Assembly: GCA_903877945.1 (NCBI GenBank) | Contig: CAIRFY010000550.1 | Span: 1 to 8,671 of the forward strand | DNA: 8,671 bases | From: an uncultured Oscillochloris sp. | Lineage (GTDB): Bacteria > Chloroflexota > Chloroflexia > Chloroflexales > Chloroflexaceae | Reading direction: 5' to 3' | Part shown: one piece after another, positions 1 through 4,617 of the stretch | How positions within the stretch are numbered: the stretch's first letter is position 1 | Layout of the letters: each line of letters begins with the position of its first letter | The notes under the pieces: model-generated | Databases searched by the model: none | What the model was told of the DNA's origin: nothing | The model's input: only the letters and a program-made list of their open reading frames with translations | Translations under genes and position numbers: made by a program

Positions 1-56
1 CGCCTCATCGCAAGATTGTCACGCTGAATGTACCCATTTTGAAACATGCCTTAGGC
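1..56. repeat. 56-bp dispersed repeat, inverted partner at 3573-3628
   Basis: This stretch is the reverse complement of 3573-3628 with three mismatches by eye (about 53/56 identical). The outer part (1-30) holds the CGCCTCATCGC and ACGCTGAATG segments that correspond to one end of the GATGAGGC-type element described at 3603-3694. The inner part (about 24-56) is a separate shared block ending in TTAGGC. The copy is cut by the left window edge, so the rest of the element probably lies outside. No coding role is seen. Confidence 0.85.
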
Positions 57-199
57 GCGGAAACCCGCGTGCTTGAGCCGGGAGAAGAGCGTATGCTCAA
101 GTCGTTATTGCTCTGCATCAGGAAGTGGAGTACGAGTACATTGGAGGCGCCAGACAGCGGCGTACAGATAGGGACAGCCGAGTTTGGCTACATGGACGC
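57..199. other. Unassigned stretch, no supported gene
   Basis: Reading frames cross this stretch, but none has a convincing ribosome site or a product I recognise, and the longest one runs on into the antisense of the tRNA gene. A short inverted repeat is visible (CTTGAGC near 72-78 and GCTCAAG near 95-101). It could be the degraded tail of a gene interrupted on the left, but nothing in the sequence proves this. Confidence 0.4.
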
Positions 200-227
200 A
201 AAAACCCGCCGAGATGCTCGGCGGGTT
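200..227 (-). terminator. Rho-independent terminator of tRNA-Gly
   Basis: A perfect 11-bp stem (203-213 with 217-227) closes a three-base loop. On the minus strand it is followed by a run of five T (200-204, partly within the stem). It lies about 25 nt downstream of the tRNA 3' end, the expected place for termination of the tRNA transcript. Confidence 0.85.
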
Positions 228-249
228 CTGCATTGGGAAGCCCTAAAAC

Positions 250-324
250 TGGAGCGGGCGACGCGATTCGAACGCGCGACCATCTGCTTGGAAGGCAGAT
301 GCTCTACCACTGAGCTACGCCCGC
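250..324 (-). tRNA. tRNA-Gly (anticodon UCC)
   Basis: The reverse complement folds as a complete tRNA. It has a 7-bp acceptor stem (GCGGGCG with CGCCCGC), a D-arm with GCTCAGTGGTAGAGC, an anticodon arm CTGCC-TTCCAAG-CAG giving anticodon TCC, and a T-arm GCGCG-TTCGAAT-CGCGT. The discriminator is T and the 3' CCA is encoded (250-252). It reads glycine GGA/GGG codons. A promoter lies immediately upstream and a terminator downstream, so it is probably a single-gene transcription unit. Confidence 0.96.
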
Positions 325-332
325 ACGCCCCG

Positions 333-361
333 AATGTACCATATTAATCGTCTGAACGCAA
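333..361 (-). promoter_or_regulatory. Sigma70-type promoter of tRNA-Gly
   Basis: On the minus strand a -35 box TTGCGT (356-361) and a -10 box TACATT (333-338) are separated by exactly 17 bp. The -10 box ends 8 nt before the 5' end of the tRNA, so transcription would start at or just before the mature end. The position and spacing match a housekeeping promoter; the call is by eye only. Confidence 0.65.
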
Positions 362-461
362 ATAACGAAAGTGCGTATACGTGCTCAGGCTCTCGTGGGG
401 ACAGATGGGTTGCCGAGCGCCGGACACACGGTAGACGCATCATAAAACGCTCGGTGTTCGG
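362..461. other. Intergenic spacer between peptidase gene and tRNA promoter
   Basis: No gene is seen. Downstream of the peptidase stop, on the minus strand, a CCGAGCG (near 412-418) and CGCTCGG (near 449-455) pair could form a long-loop hairpin, but there is no T-run, so no terminator is called. Confidence 0.4.
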
Positions 462-929
462 TTATCCTTCAATCAGCGTGCGGATGCGTCGGCGGGCGAT
501 AGCCAGGGATCGGCGGGTGAGGGGCGAGAGCGGGGTGCCCAGCGCGAAGCTCTCGGCGGGGAGTGTGATTAGCCATGCGCGTGGGGCACGACCATAGAGG
601 ACGTGCGCTAGGGCCAGGAGCGCTGTCGGGTCGCTGACATGCATGTCGAGAGATGACAGCCTATCCGCCGGGTGCAGGGGCTGTACGCGCACCCCGCCCC
701 CACCTACGCGGGCATCCACAAAGATCGCCCTGCGCACCTGCGCGAGTGGCTCGGCCAGTTCAGGGGTGAGCTGGTGGGCGGCGATAGCGTACACGCCAGA
801 GAGACTCCAGCGTGCCACCGTCGTTGCGACCCGTGGGCCAGCAGCGTCGTCTCCACGCAGGGTGCTGCCGTAACCTACCACCATAGCCGATAGTCGATAG
901 CCGATAGCCGATCCTCGCCGTGCGGACAT
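462..929 (-). CDS. Hydrogenase maturation peptidase (M52/HycI-like)
   Basis: The 155-aa product carries the M52 signature GYGSTLRGDDAAG at residues 19-31. It also has an aspartate after a hydrophobic strand (IFVDA, D72) and a histidine in SSLDMHVSD (H97). In the HybD/HycI family, an acidic residue in the first motif, this Asp and this His ligate nickel when the C-terminal tail of the [NiFe]-hydrogenase large subunit is cleaved. Length fits the family (about 140-165 aa). The start at 929 is preceded by GGGAG with a 6-nt spacer. An internal ATG at 884 gives 140 aa beginning MVVGYGS, with no good ribosome site. Residues 8-15 are encoded by CCGATAG heptamer repeats, so the natural N-terminus may be shorter. 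No hydrogenase subunit is visible nearby, so the substrate is unknown. Confidence 0.82.
   Translation of the reverse strand: MSARRGSAIGYRLSAMVVGYGSTLRGDDAAGPRVATTVARWSLSGVYAIAAHQLTPELAEPLAQVRRAIFVDARVGGGGVRVQPLHPADRLSSLDMHVSDPTALLALAHVLYGRAPRAWLITLPAESFALGTPLSPLTRRSLAIARRRIRTLIEG
881..914. repeat. CCGATAG heptamer tandem repeat (about 4 units)
   Basis: Near-identical 7-bp units (CGATAGC/CGATAGT) run in tandem across the 5' end of the peptidase gene. The same heptamer, as CTATCGG on the plus strand, recurs at 960-970 and 1112-1130 beside the 971-1111 element. A unit length not divisible by three means a change in copy number would shift the frame from the upstream start. Confidence 0.8.
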
Positions 930-970
930 TGCTTGCTCCCAAGGCTTGTGCCGGTGCGACTATCGGCTAT

Positions 971-1111
971 TACTACAGTTGTAGTTCCGGAATTGCGCGG
1001 GCCGGAGGGTTCAAAGCCTATTCAACAGCAATAGGAAACCTGCTTCGTCGGTAAGTTTTGATCTCTCAAACTCCTGCTAAAAGTGGCGCTGAGATAACTA
1101 CAACTGTAGTA
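971..1111. mobile_element. 141-bp MITE-like element with 16-bp terminal inverted repeats
   Basis: The left end, 971-986 (TACTACAGTTGTAGTT), is an exact inverted repeat of 1096-1111. Each end is itself nearly palindromic around TACANNTGTA. The sequence ACTATCGGCTAT occurs directly on both sides (959-970 and 1111-1122, sharing one base with the right end), which looks like a target duplication of about 11-12 bp. The interior has no reading frame of note, but has a small hairpin, CCTATT/AATAGG, near 1017-1035. Alternatively, the paired TACANNTGTA palindromes could be BlaI/MecI/CopY-type operator sites, or the flanking repeat could simply reflect the heptamer array. Confidence 0.6.
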
Positions 1112-1153
1112 CTATCGGCTATCGGCTATTTTCACGTTAGACATGGTTCAGAA

Positions 1154-1260
1154 CAGCTTTACAGTGTGGCGGGGACGCGATGAGGCGGGGACGCGAGGAT
1201 GCGAGGATGCGATAGCATCGCCTCGTCGCATCCTCGCCTCATCGCCTCACTGTAAAGCTG
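1154..1260. mobile_element. MITE-like element, CAGCTTTACAGTG ends, GATGAGGC-type interior
   Basis: A perfect 13-bp inverted repeat (1154-1166 and 1248-1260) encloses about 80 bp of GC-rich, partly self-complementary units such as CGATGAGGC, CGAGGATG and CGCCTCATCGC, centred on GATGCGATAGCATC. The whole stretch could fold into one long hairpin. It belongs to the same family as 3603-3694. It lies 25 nt downstream of the J-domain gene stop and might affect the 3' end of that transcript. It codes for no transposase, so it could only move with help from elsewhere. Confidence 0.7.
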
Positions 1261-1284
1261 AAACCTGGCACCTGAAACCTTGTC

Positions 1285-1734
1285 TTAGCGCATCAGTCGG
1301 TCGAGGGCTGCGTTCCACGCCTTCATCCGGTCGGGGTTCCCACCGACATCAGGATGGTGCAGGCGCGCCATTGCCTTGCGAATCGCGTTCACCTCATCAT
1401 CGCTGATCTGGCCAGCCAGCCCACCAACATCGATGGGAGGAACGACATTGTCGGGAGGATCCGCCGAGAGACCGGAATCTAGGCGTGTCGCCCGTTGACG
1501 CCATGTATTTCGATCATTCGTCAGCACCGTATTCTCACGCATCGTCTCGGTGAGGGTTTCTACCATTTTCGCATGGGCGCGCTGGGCCTCGGTGACAGCG
1601 GCCAGTGACTTATCCAATTGACGGCGCAGACTGCGGGACTCAACGTGCGCCTCCGCCAGCTCGCGGCGCAGCAGTTCATACTCGCGCTGGCTGATGCCCT
1701 CGCTGCTCAGCGGCAGATCCTCCGGCTTTAACAC
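1285..1734 (-). CDS. Small coiled-coil protein with C-terminal J-domain
   Basis: The GTG start at 1734 is preceded by GGAGG with a 5-nt spacer, giving 149 aa. An ATG at 1800 would add 22 residues, but these are translated from a GC-rich repeat and have no supported ribosome site. Residues about 16-85 are charged and heptad-like (REYELLRRELAEAH, then Leu/Arg/Glu-rich), suggesting a coiled coil. Residues about 110-149 match helices II-III of a DnaJ J-domain, with the HPD motif at 127-129 followed by GGNPDRMKAWNAALD. J-domains stimulate the ATPase of Hsp70/DnaK. Here the domain sits at the C-terminus, and no zinc-finger or client-binding DnaJ domains are present, so this is a class C-type (J-only) protein. 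The client is unknown. A promoter at 1874-1902 supports transcription separate from the upstream urease genes. Confidence 0.75.
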   Translation of the reverse strand: MLKPEDLPLSSEGISQREYELLRRELAEAHVESRSLRRQLDKSLAAVTEAQRAHAKMVETLTETMRENTVLTNDRNTWRQRATRLDSGLSADPPDNVVPPIDVGGLAGQISDDEVNAIRKAMARLHHPDVGGNPDRMKAWNAALDRLMR

Positions 1735-1739
1735 GTAAA

Positions 1740-1744
1740 CCTCC
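1740..1744 (-). promoter_or_regulatory. Ribosome binding site fixing the J-protein GTG start
   Basis: GGAGG on the minus strand lies 5 nt before GTG at 1734-1732. It is the only good Shine-Dalgarno near the gene and decides for GTG over the upstream ATG at 1800. Confidence 0.7.
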
Positions 1745-1749
1745 GCAGC

Positions 1750-1837
1750 GATTCCCTCTCCCCATCCCTCCCCCGCTGGGCACGGAATTCGGCTCCTCAC
1801 CCTACCCTAACGCGGGGAGGCTGGGAGGGGGCGGCAA
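1750..1837. repeat. Imperfect GC-rich inverted repeat in the J-protein leader
   Basis: Pyrimidine-rich CCCCATCCCTCCCCCGC (about 1757-1773) can pair imperfectly with the GCGGGGAGGCTGGGAGGGGG segment (about 1812-1831). Composition resembles the CCCTCTCCC/GGGAGAGGG hairpins at 3480, 4466 and 6498, so it is probably a diverged relative. It lies between the predicted promoter and the GTG start, so it would be in the 5' untranslated RNA. Confidence 0.5.
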
Positions 1838-1873
1838 TTTTTCAGACAACTTCTAAAATTCTTTACCGGAAAG

Positions 1874-1902
1874 ACTATAACACTACACCTACAAGGTGTC
1901 CA
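1874..1902 (-). promoter_or_regulatory. Promoter of the J-protein gene with embedded palindrome
   Basis: The minus strand has -35 TGGACA (1897-1902) and -10 TATAGT (1874-1879) with a 17-bp spacer; each box matches the sigma70 consensus at 5 of 6 positions. A palindrome ACACCT-N3-AGGTGT (1885-1899) fills the spacer and runs into the -35 box, a classic place for a repressor operator. A second partial palindrome, CTTTACCGGAAAG (1861-1873), lies around the expected start point. Transcription would give a leader of about 130 nt. Confidence 0.55.
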
Positions 1903-1944
1903 CACATAGCAAATCCTCTTTGGTGCGCTCGATCATAGGTCGCT

Positions 1945-2769
1945 CTACAGTGGGTCATACTCGCTGGTGAGGGTGCGCCAGAAGGTGATCATCTGACGAC
2001 GTACCGCCGAAGCGCTGGTGCCAAGGGTGCGGATGAGGACACCGCAGTTGTTGGGGAGAACCGTTGCACCACCGTCGCCGCCGCAGAGCTGTGCAGCCCG
2101 CACGCAGAGGGTCTCTGCGTGCAGGCTGTCACCGAGGAGGTAGAGGCTGCCGAGTACTGGCGTTGTGCCGAAGACCCCGGTTATGGATGGATCAGCGTGG
2201 CGGGGTTCGATGCGGGCGCGTTCGGCGGCGAGACACGTGCCCGCCTGATCGTAGATCTCCAGCAGCGACTCGAAGCGTGTGAACTGAAAGACCTCGCCAC
2301 GGGCCAGTCGCCCCGGCACAACTACATCGAGCAGTACTAGCCGCGCCTCTGGGGCGAGATCAACCCGTAACTCCTGGCGAAAGCACGCGTCTGCGAACAG
2401 GATGAGCGGCTCGGGAAGCCAGCGCAGGCGGCTGCCGACACCCAGGCGCAGCCGGATCTCCTGAGTCGCTGCCCCGGCGGGCATTGCGTAGACCTGGGTT
2501 GCCGCTGCGCCGCTGATGGTCGCCTCGGCTCCGGCCCCAAGCTCCACCTGAATGTGATTGTGGTCACCAGCGAGAATACCGCCCAGATGCAGCATCGTGA
2601 GGTTCGCCCGCCCAGGGTGATCCGGGTCGTCGTAGCGTATGCGCGAAAGTTGGAGCGGTGGCACCGCCATGCCACGGTGGAGGCGCGTCGTCTCGCCGTC
2701 ATGCGCGAGCAGCAGGTCGATCTGGCCCTCGGCGTGACGGCGGGCCGTAGGAGGTGCGATAGTAATCAT
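1945..2769 (-). CDS. ureD: Urease accessory protein UreD (UreH)
   Basis: The 274-aa product aligns by eye with UreD: an N-terminal beta-rich half with GGILAGDHNHI (about residues 63-73), then PEPLILFADACFRQE (about 118-132) and LLDVVVPGRLARGE (about 145-158). UreD binds apo-urease directly and, with UreF and UreG, channels nickel to the active site. Length is usual (about 270-300 aa). The start ATG overlaps the ureG stop as ATGA (4-bp overlap), and no strong ribosome site precedes it, so translation is probably coupled to ureG. It is the last recognised gene of the cluster, and no clear T-run terminator follows the stop. All expected blocks are present. Confidence 0.93.
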   Translation of the reverse strand: MITIAPPTARRHAEGQIDLLLAHDGETTRLHRGMAVPPLQLSRIRYDDPDHPGRANLTMLHLGGILAGDHNHIQVELGAGAEATISGAAATQVYAMPAGAATQEIRLRLGVGSRLRWLPEPLILFADACFRQELRVDLAPEARLVLLDVVVPGRLARGEVFQFTRFESLLEIYDQAGTCLAAERARIEPRHADPSITGVFGTTPVLGSLYLLGDSLHAETLCVRAAQLCGGDGGATVLPNNCGVLIRTLGTSASAVRRQMITFWRTLTSEYDPL

Positions 2770-3449
2770 GTCTGTTCCGGTATCAGCAGCGCCTGCGTGA
2801 TCATATCCAGCACATCGGTGATTCCCGCACCGGTGCGGCAGTTTGTGAAGAGGAAGGGGCGTCCGCCGCGCACCAGGCGCGAGTCACGCTCCATCACCTC
2901 TAGGCTGGCACCGACATAGGGCGCGAGATCGGTCTTGTTGATCACCAGCAGGTCGGCCCGGATCAGCCCCGGCCCACGCTTGCGCGGGATCTTGTCGCCG
3001 CCAGCTACGTCGATGACAAAAATTGCGTAGTCCACCAGCGCCTTGCTAAAAGAGAGAGTCAGGTTATCGCCGCCGCTCTCCAGCAGCAGGATGCGCGCAT
3101 CGCTGTAGCGGGCCTCTAACTCGGCGGCGGCGGCCATGTTCATGGTCGGGTCGTCGCGCACGGCGGTATGGGGGCAGGTGCCGGTTTCTACCCCCACCAC
3201 ACGGGCCGGGTCGAGAGTACCGGCGAGGGTGCGCCGCACGTGTTCGGCGTCCTCACGGGTGACAATGTCGTTGGTGATCACGAGGGGCGGGTAGCCAGCA
3301 TCCAGTAGCAGCGGCACCAGCGCCTCGATCAGCGCGGTCTTGCCGGAGCCAACCGGCCCGCCGATGCCAACGCGGGGGATGCGGCCACGCCTGCCGGTGA
3401 GTGGCATGGCGGTCGGCTCGTCGGCATGGCTATGGGAATCGTGGTGCAT
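2766..3449 (-). CDS. ureG: Urease accessory GTPase UreG
   Basis: This 227-aa SIMIBI-class GTPase supplies energy and nickel for urease activation. Visible motifs are the P-loop GGPVGSGKT (30-38), the nickel-binding Cys-Pro-His at 92-94 within ETGTCPHTAVRDD, ESGGDN (124-129), the DVAGGDKIPRK segment (147-157) and the NKTD base-recognition motif (171-174). The N-terminus MHHDSHSHADE carries four histidines in the first eight residues, a short metal-binding tail known in some UreG proteins. GAGGA lies 8 nt before the ATG (3458-3462). The gene overlaps ureD by 4 bp. It is separated from ureF by 258 bp of repeats, unlike its tight downstream junction. Confidence 0.97.
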   Translation of the reverse strand: MHHDSHSHADEPTAMPLTGRRGRIPRVGIGGPVGSGKTALIEALVPLLLDAGYPPLVITNDIVTREDAEHVRRTLAGTLDPARVVGVETGTCPHTAVRDDPTMNMAAAAELEARYSDARILLLESGGDNLTLSFSKALVDYAIFVIDVAGGDKIPRKRGPGLIRADLLVINKTDLAPYVGASLEVMERDSRLVRGGRPFLFTNCRTGAGITDVLDMITQALLIPEQT

Positions 3450-3479
3450 TGGGTGGATCCTCTGGAATCGATCTTAGGG

Positions 3480-3564
3480 CTGCCGCCGCTGGACGACCCT
3501 CACCCCCCTGCCCCTCTCCCGTTCAGGGAGAGGGGGCTGGGGGGTGAGGGCTGTCCGGCGGCAG
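3480..3564. repeat. 85-nt GC-rich long hairpin between ureF and ureG
   Basis: CTGCCGCC (3480-3487) pairs with 3557-3564, GGAC (3491-3494) with GTCC (3553-3556), and CCCTCACCCCCC (3498-3509) with 3539-3550. Inner CCCTCTCCC and GGGAGAGGG arms also pair. The arms belong to the same sequence type as the elements at 4430 and 6463. There is no T-run, so it is not a standard terminator. In the transcript it would form a very stable stem about 30 nt ahead of the ureG start and could affect RNA stability or polarity. Confidence 0.75.
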
Positions 3565-3572
3565 AATTCTTT

Positions 3573-3628
3573 GCCTAAGGCATGTTTCAAAATGGGTACA
3601 TTCAGCTTTACAGTCTTGCGATGAGGCG
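3573..3628. repeat. 56-bp dispersed repeat, inverted partner of 1-56
   Basis: It begins GCCTAAGGCATG and ends in the first GATGAGGC unit. It is about 53/56 identical to the reverse complement of 1-56. The last 26 bases belong to the 3603-3694 element, while the first 30 form a block shared only between these two places in the window. Confidence 0.85.
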
Positions 3629-3694
3629 ATGAGGCGATGAGGCGATACGGAACGCCTCACCGCGTCATCGTTTCATCGCTGAACTGTCAAGCTG
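3603..3694. mobile_element. MITE-like element with three GATGAGGC octamers
   Basis: CAGCTTTACAGT (3603-3614) is an inverted repeat of 3683-3694 with one mismatch. Inside are three exact GATGAGGC units (3620-3643), then CGCCTCACCGCG and TCATCGTTTCATCGC, which can pair back to them. The ends match those of 1154-1260. The element stops 13 bp short of the ureF stop codon, so on the minus strand it lies directly after ureF. No clear target duplication is seen and it encodes no protein. Confidence 0.7.
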
Positions 3695-3707
3695 GATTGA
3701 ACCATCC

Positions 3708-4418
3708 CTAACTCACAAAAAGGTGAAGATCGTCGTAGCGGTGCTGGAACTGCATGATCTCGATCTGCGGGGCAAACCCGCCGATCTCGCGCCAGTCGGC
3801 GTGTTCGCCCGCCGCCGCCGCCAGGGCCATTGTCGGACGGACGCGGGCGAGCAGGCGCTGCCCGGCAACATGATCGATGGCGCTGAGCCGTACCGCCGCG
3901 CTCACTAGGCTGACGGCGAAGCTGTGCAGTTCGATCAGCACGGCGGACGCCTCGCCCAGCCCGCAGGCCACTGCCGCCAGGGCTAGGGCCACGGCCTGGT
4001 GACCAGGGGTGCGCCCCGCTTCAACCCGCTGGGCGTAGGCGGGCAGCACCGGGCCGCCAAACAGATCGGCCCCCAGCGCCGCCACGCGCCCCCCGCAGCG
4101 GCGCGAGGCGAGGCGGCCTTCGGGGGCCAGTTTCGTCGCCTCCAGCCGGGCGTCCACCGCCACGATCAGGTCGAGATCGCCTGTGGCGGCGGCGCGGGCC
4201 GCCCAGCGTGCTGCCAGCGCCTCGCCCGGCCCCGCCACGTGCCGCAGGTAGGCGTGCAACAACGGCTCCAGATGGGCCTCGCCCTCCAGCCCCGCACTGA
4301 TAAATCGCTCCAGCCCGTGAGATTGCGTGTACATGCCGCTTGGGAAGAACGAGTCGGCCAGTTGCATCGCCGCCAGCAGCGCGCTGGCCCCGTCGATCTC
4401 GGCAGACGTATCGGCCAT
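3708..4418 (-). CDS. ureF: Urease accessory protein UreF
   Basis: The 236-aa, mostly alpha-helical product opens with MQLADSFFPSGMYTQSHGLE (about residues 18-37), which matches the UreF N-terminal pattern LQLADSxxPxGxxxxSxGLE. It continues with the HxYLRH, GPGEALAARWAA and DARLEATKLAPEGRLASRR segments typical of the family; length is usual. UreF bridges UreD and UreG and gates GTP hydrolysis during nickel insertion. GGAG lies 7 nt upstream of the ATG, inside a 9-10 bp sequence (4420-4429) that is repeated at 4608-4617 on the far side of an inserted element. The ribosome site of ureF therefore appears to have been duplicated by the insertion. Confidence 0.93.
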   Translation of the reverse strand: MADTSAEIDGASALLAAMQLADSFFPSGMYTQSHGLERFISAGLEGEAHLEPLLHAYLRHVAGPGEALAARWAARAAATGDLDLIVAVDARLEATKLAPEGRLASRRCGGRVAALGADLFGGPVLPAYAQRVEAGRTPGHQAVALALAAVACGLGEASAVLIELHSFAVSLVSAAVRLSAIDHVAGQRLLARVRPTMALAAAAGEHADWREIGGFAPQIEIMQFQHRYDDLHLFVS

Positions 4419-4419
4419 C

Positions 4420-4429
4420 GTCTAGCTCC
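4420..4429. repeat. Left copy of putative target-site duplication (GTCTAGCTCC)
   Basis: It is identical to 4608-4617. In minus orientation it reads GGAGCTAGAC and contains the ureF Shine-Dalgarno GGAG; the other copy contains the TAG stop of the upstream 111-aa gene. The pair flanks the 4430-4607 element almost exactly, as expected for a duplicated target. Confidence 0.75.
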
Positions 4430-4607
4430 AATACTTTTCGAATAAGGGGTCTGTCGCCGCGCAGCCCTCACCCCCCAGCCCCCTCTCCCTGAGCGGGAGA
4501 GGGGGAGTCGGATGTATCCTGGTGCGGAATCTCCCCTCTCCCCGTGAGGGAGAGGGGCGGGGGGTGAGGGGGCAAGGCCGGCGCAAGATCAGCTTGAAAA
4601 GTATTGT
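4430..4607. mobile_element. 178-bp MITE-like GC-rich double-hairpin element, copy A
   Basis: The ends carry inverted repeats CAATACTTTTC (4429-4439) and GAAAAGTATTG (4596-4606). Direct repeats of 9-10 bp flank the element (4420-4429, 4608-4617). The interior has two strong hairpins, CCCCCTCTCCC/GGGAGAGGGGG and CCCCTCTCCC/GGGAGAGGGG, nested between CCCTCACCCCCC and GGGGGGTGAGGG arms. The first 164 bp match 6463-6626 without gaps (about 11 differences by eye). No protein is encoded. It lies between the 111-aa gene and ureF, which would otherwise be 3 nt apart. Confidence 0.8.
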
Positions 4608-4617
4608 GTCTAGCTCC
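4608..4617. repeat. Right copy of putative target-site duplication (GTCTAGCTCC)
   Basis: It is identical to 4420-4429. It includes the TAG stop (4610-4612 on the minus strand) of the 111-aa gene, so the inferred uninterrupted order was stop codon, ACG, then the ureF ATG. Confidence 0.75.

Noticed and set aside
39..347. A plus-strand frame of 102 codons
   Set aside because: It starts in a dispersed repeat, crosses the tRNA terminator and reads antisense through the whole tRNA-Gly gene; no ribosome site or recognisable domain.
1735..1800. Upstream ATG extension of the J-domain protein by 22 residues
   Set aside because: The extra residues are translated from a GC-rich repeat; GGAGG 5 nt before GTG at 1734 gives a much better start.
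1885..1899. ACACCT/AGGTGT hairpin as a terminator for ureD
   Set aside because: The stem is only 6 bp with no following T-run; its location between -35 and -10 boxes fits an operator better.
3565..3600. A TTGAAA box on the minus strand as a ureG promoter
   Set aside because: No acceptable -10 box lies at 16-18 bp spacing.
3620..3643. Three GATGAGGC units considered as a CRISPR fragment
   Set aside because: Units are contiguous 8-mers with no spacers and sit inside an inverted-repeat element.
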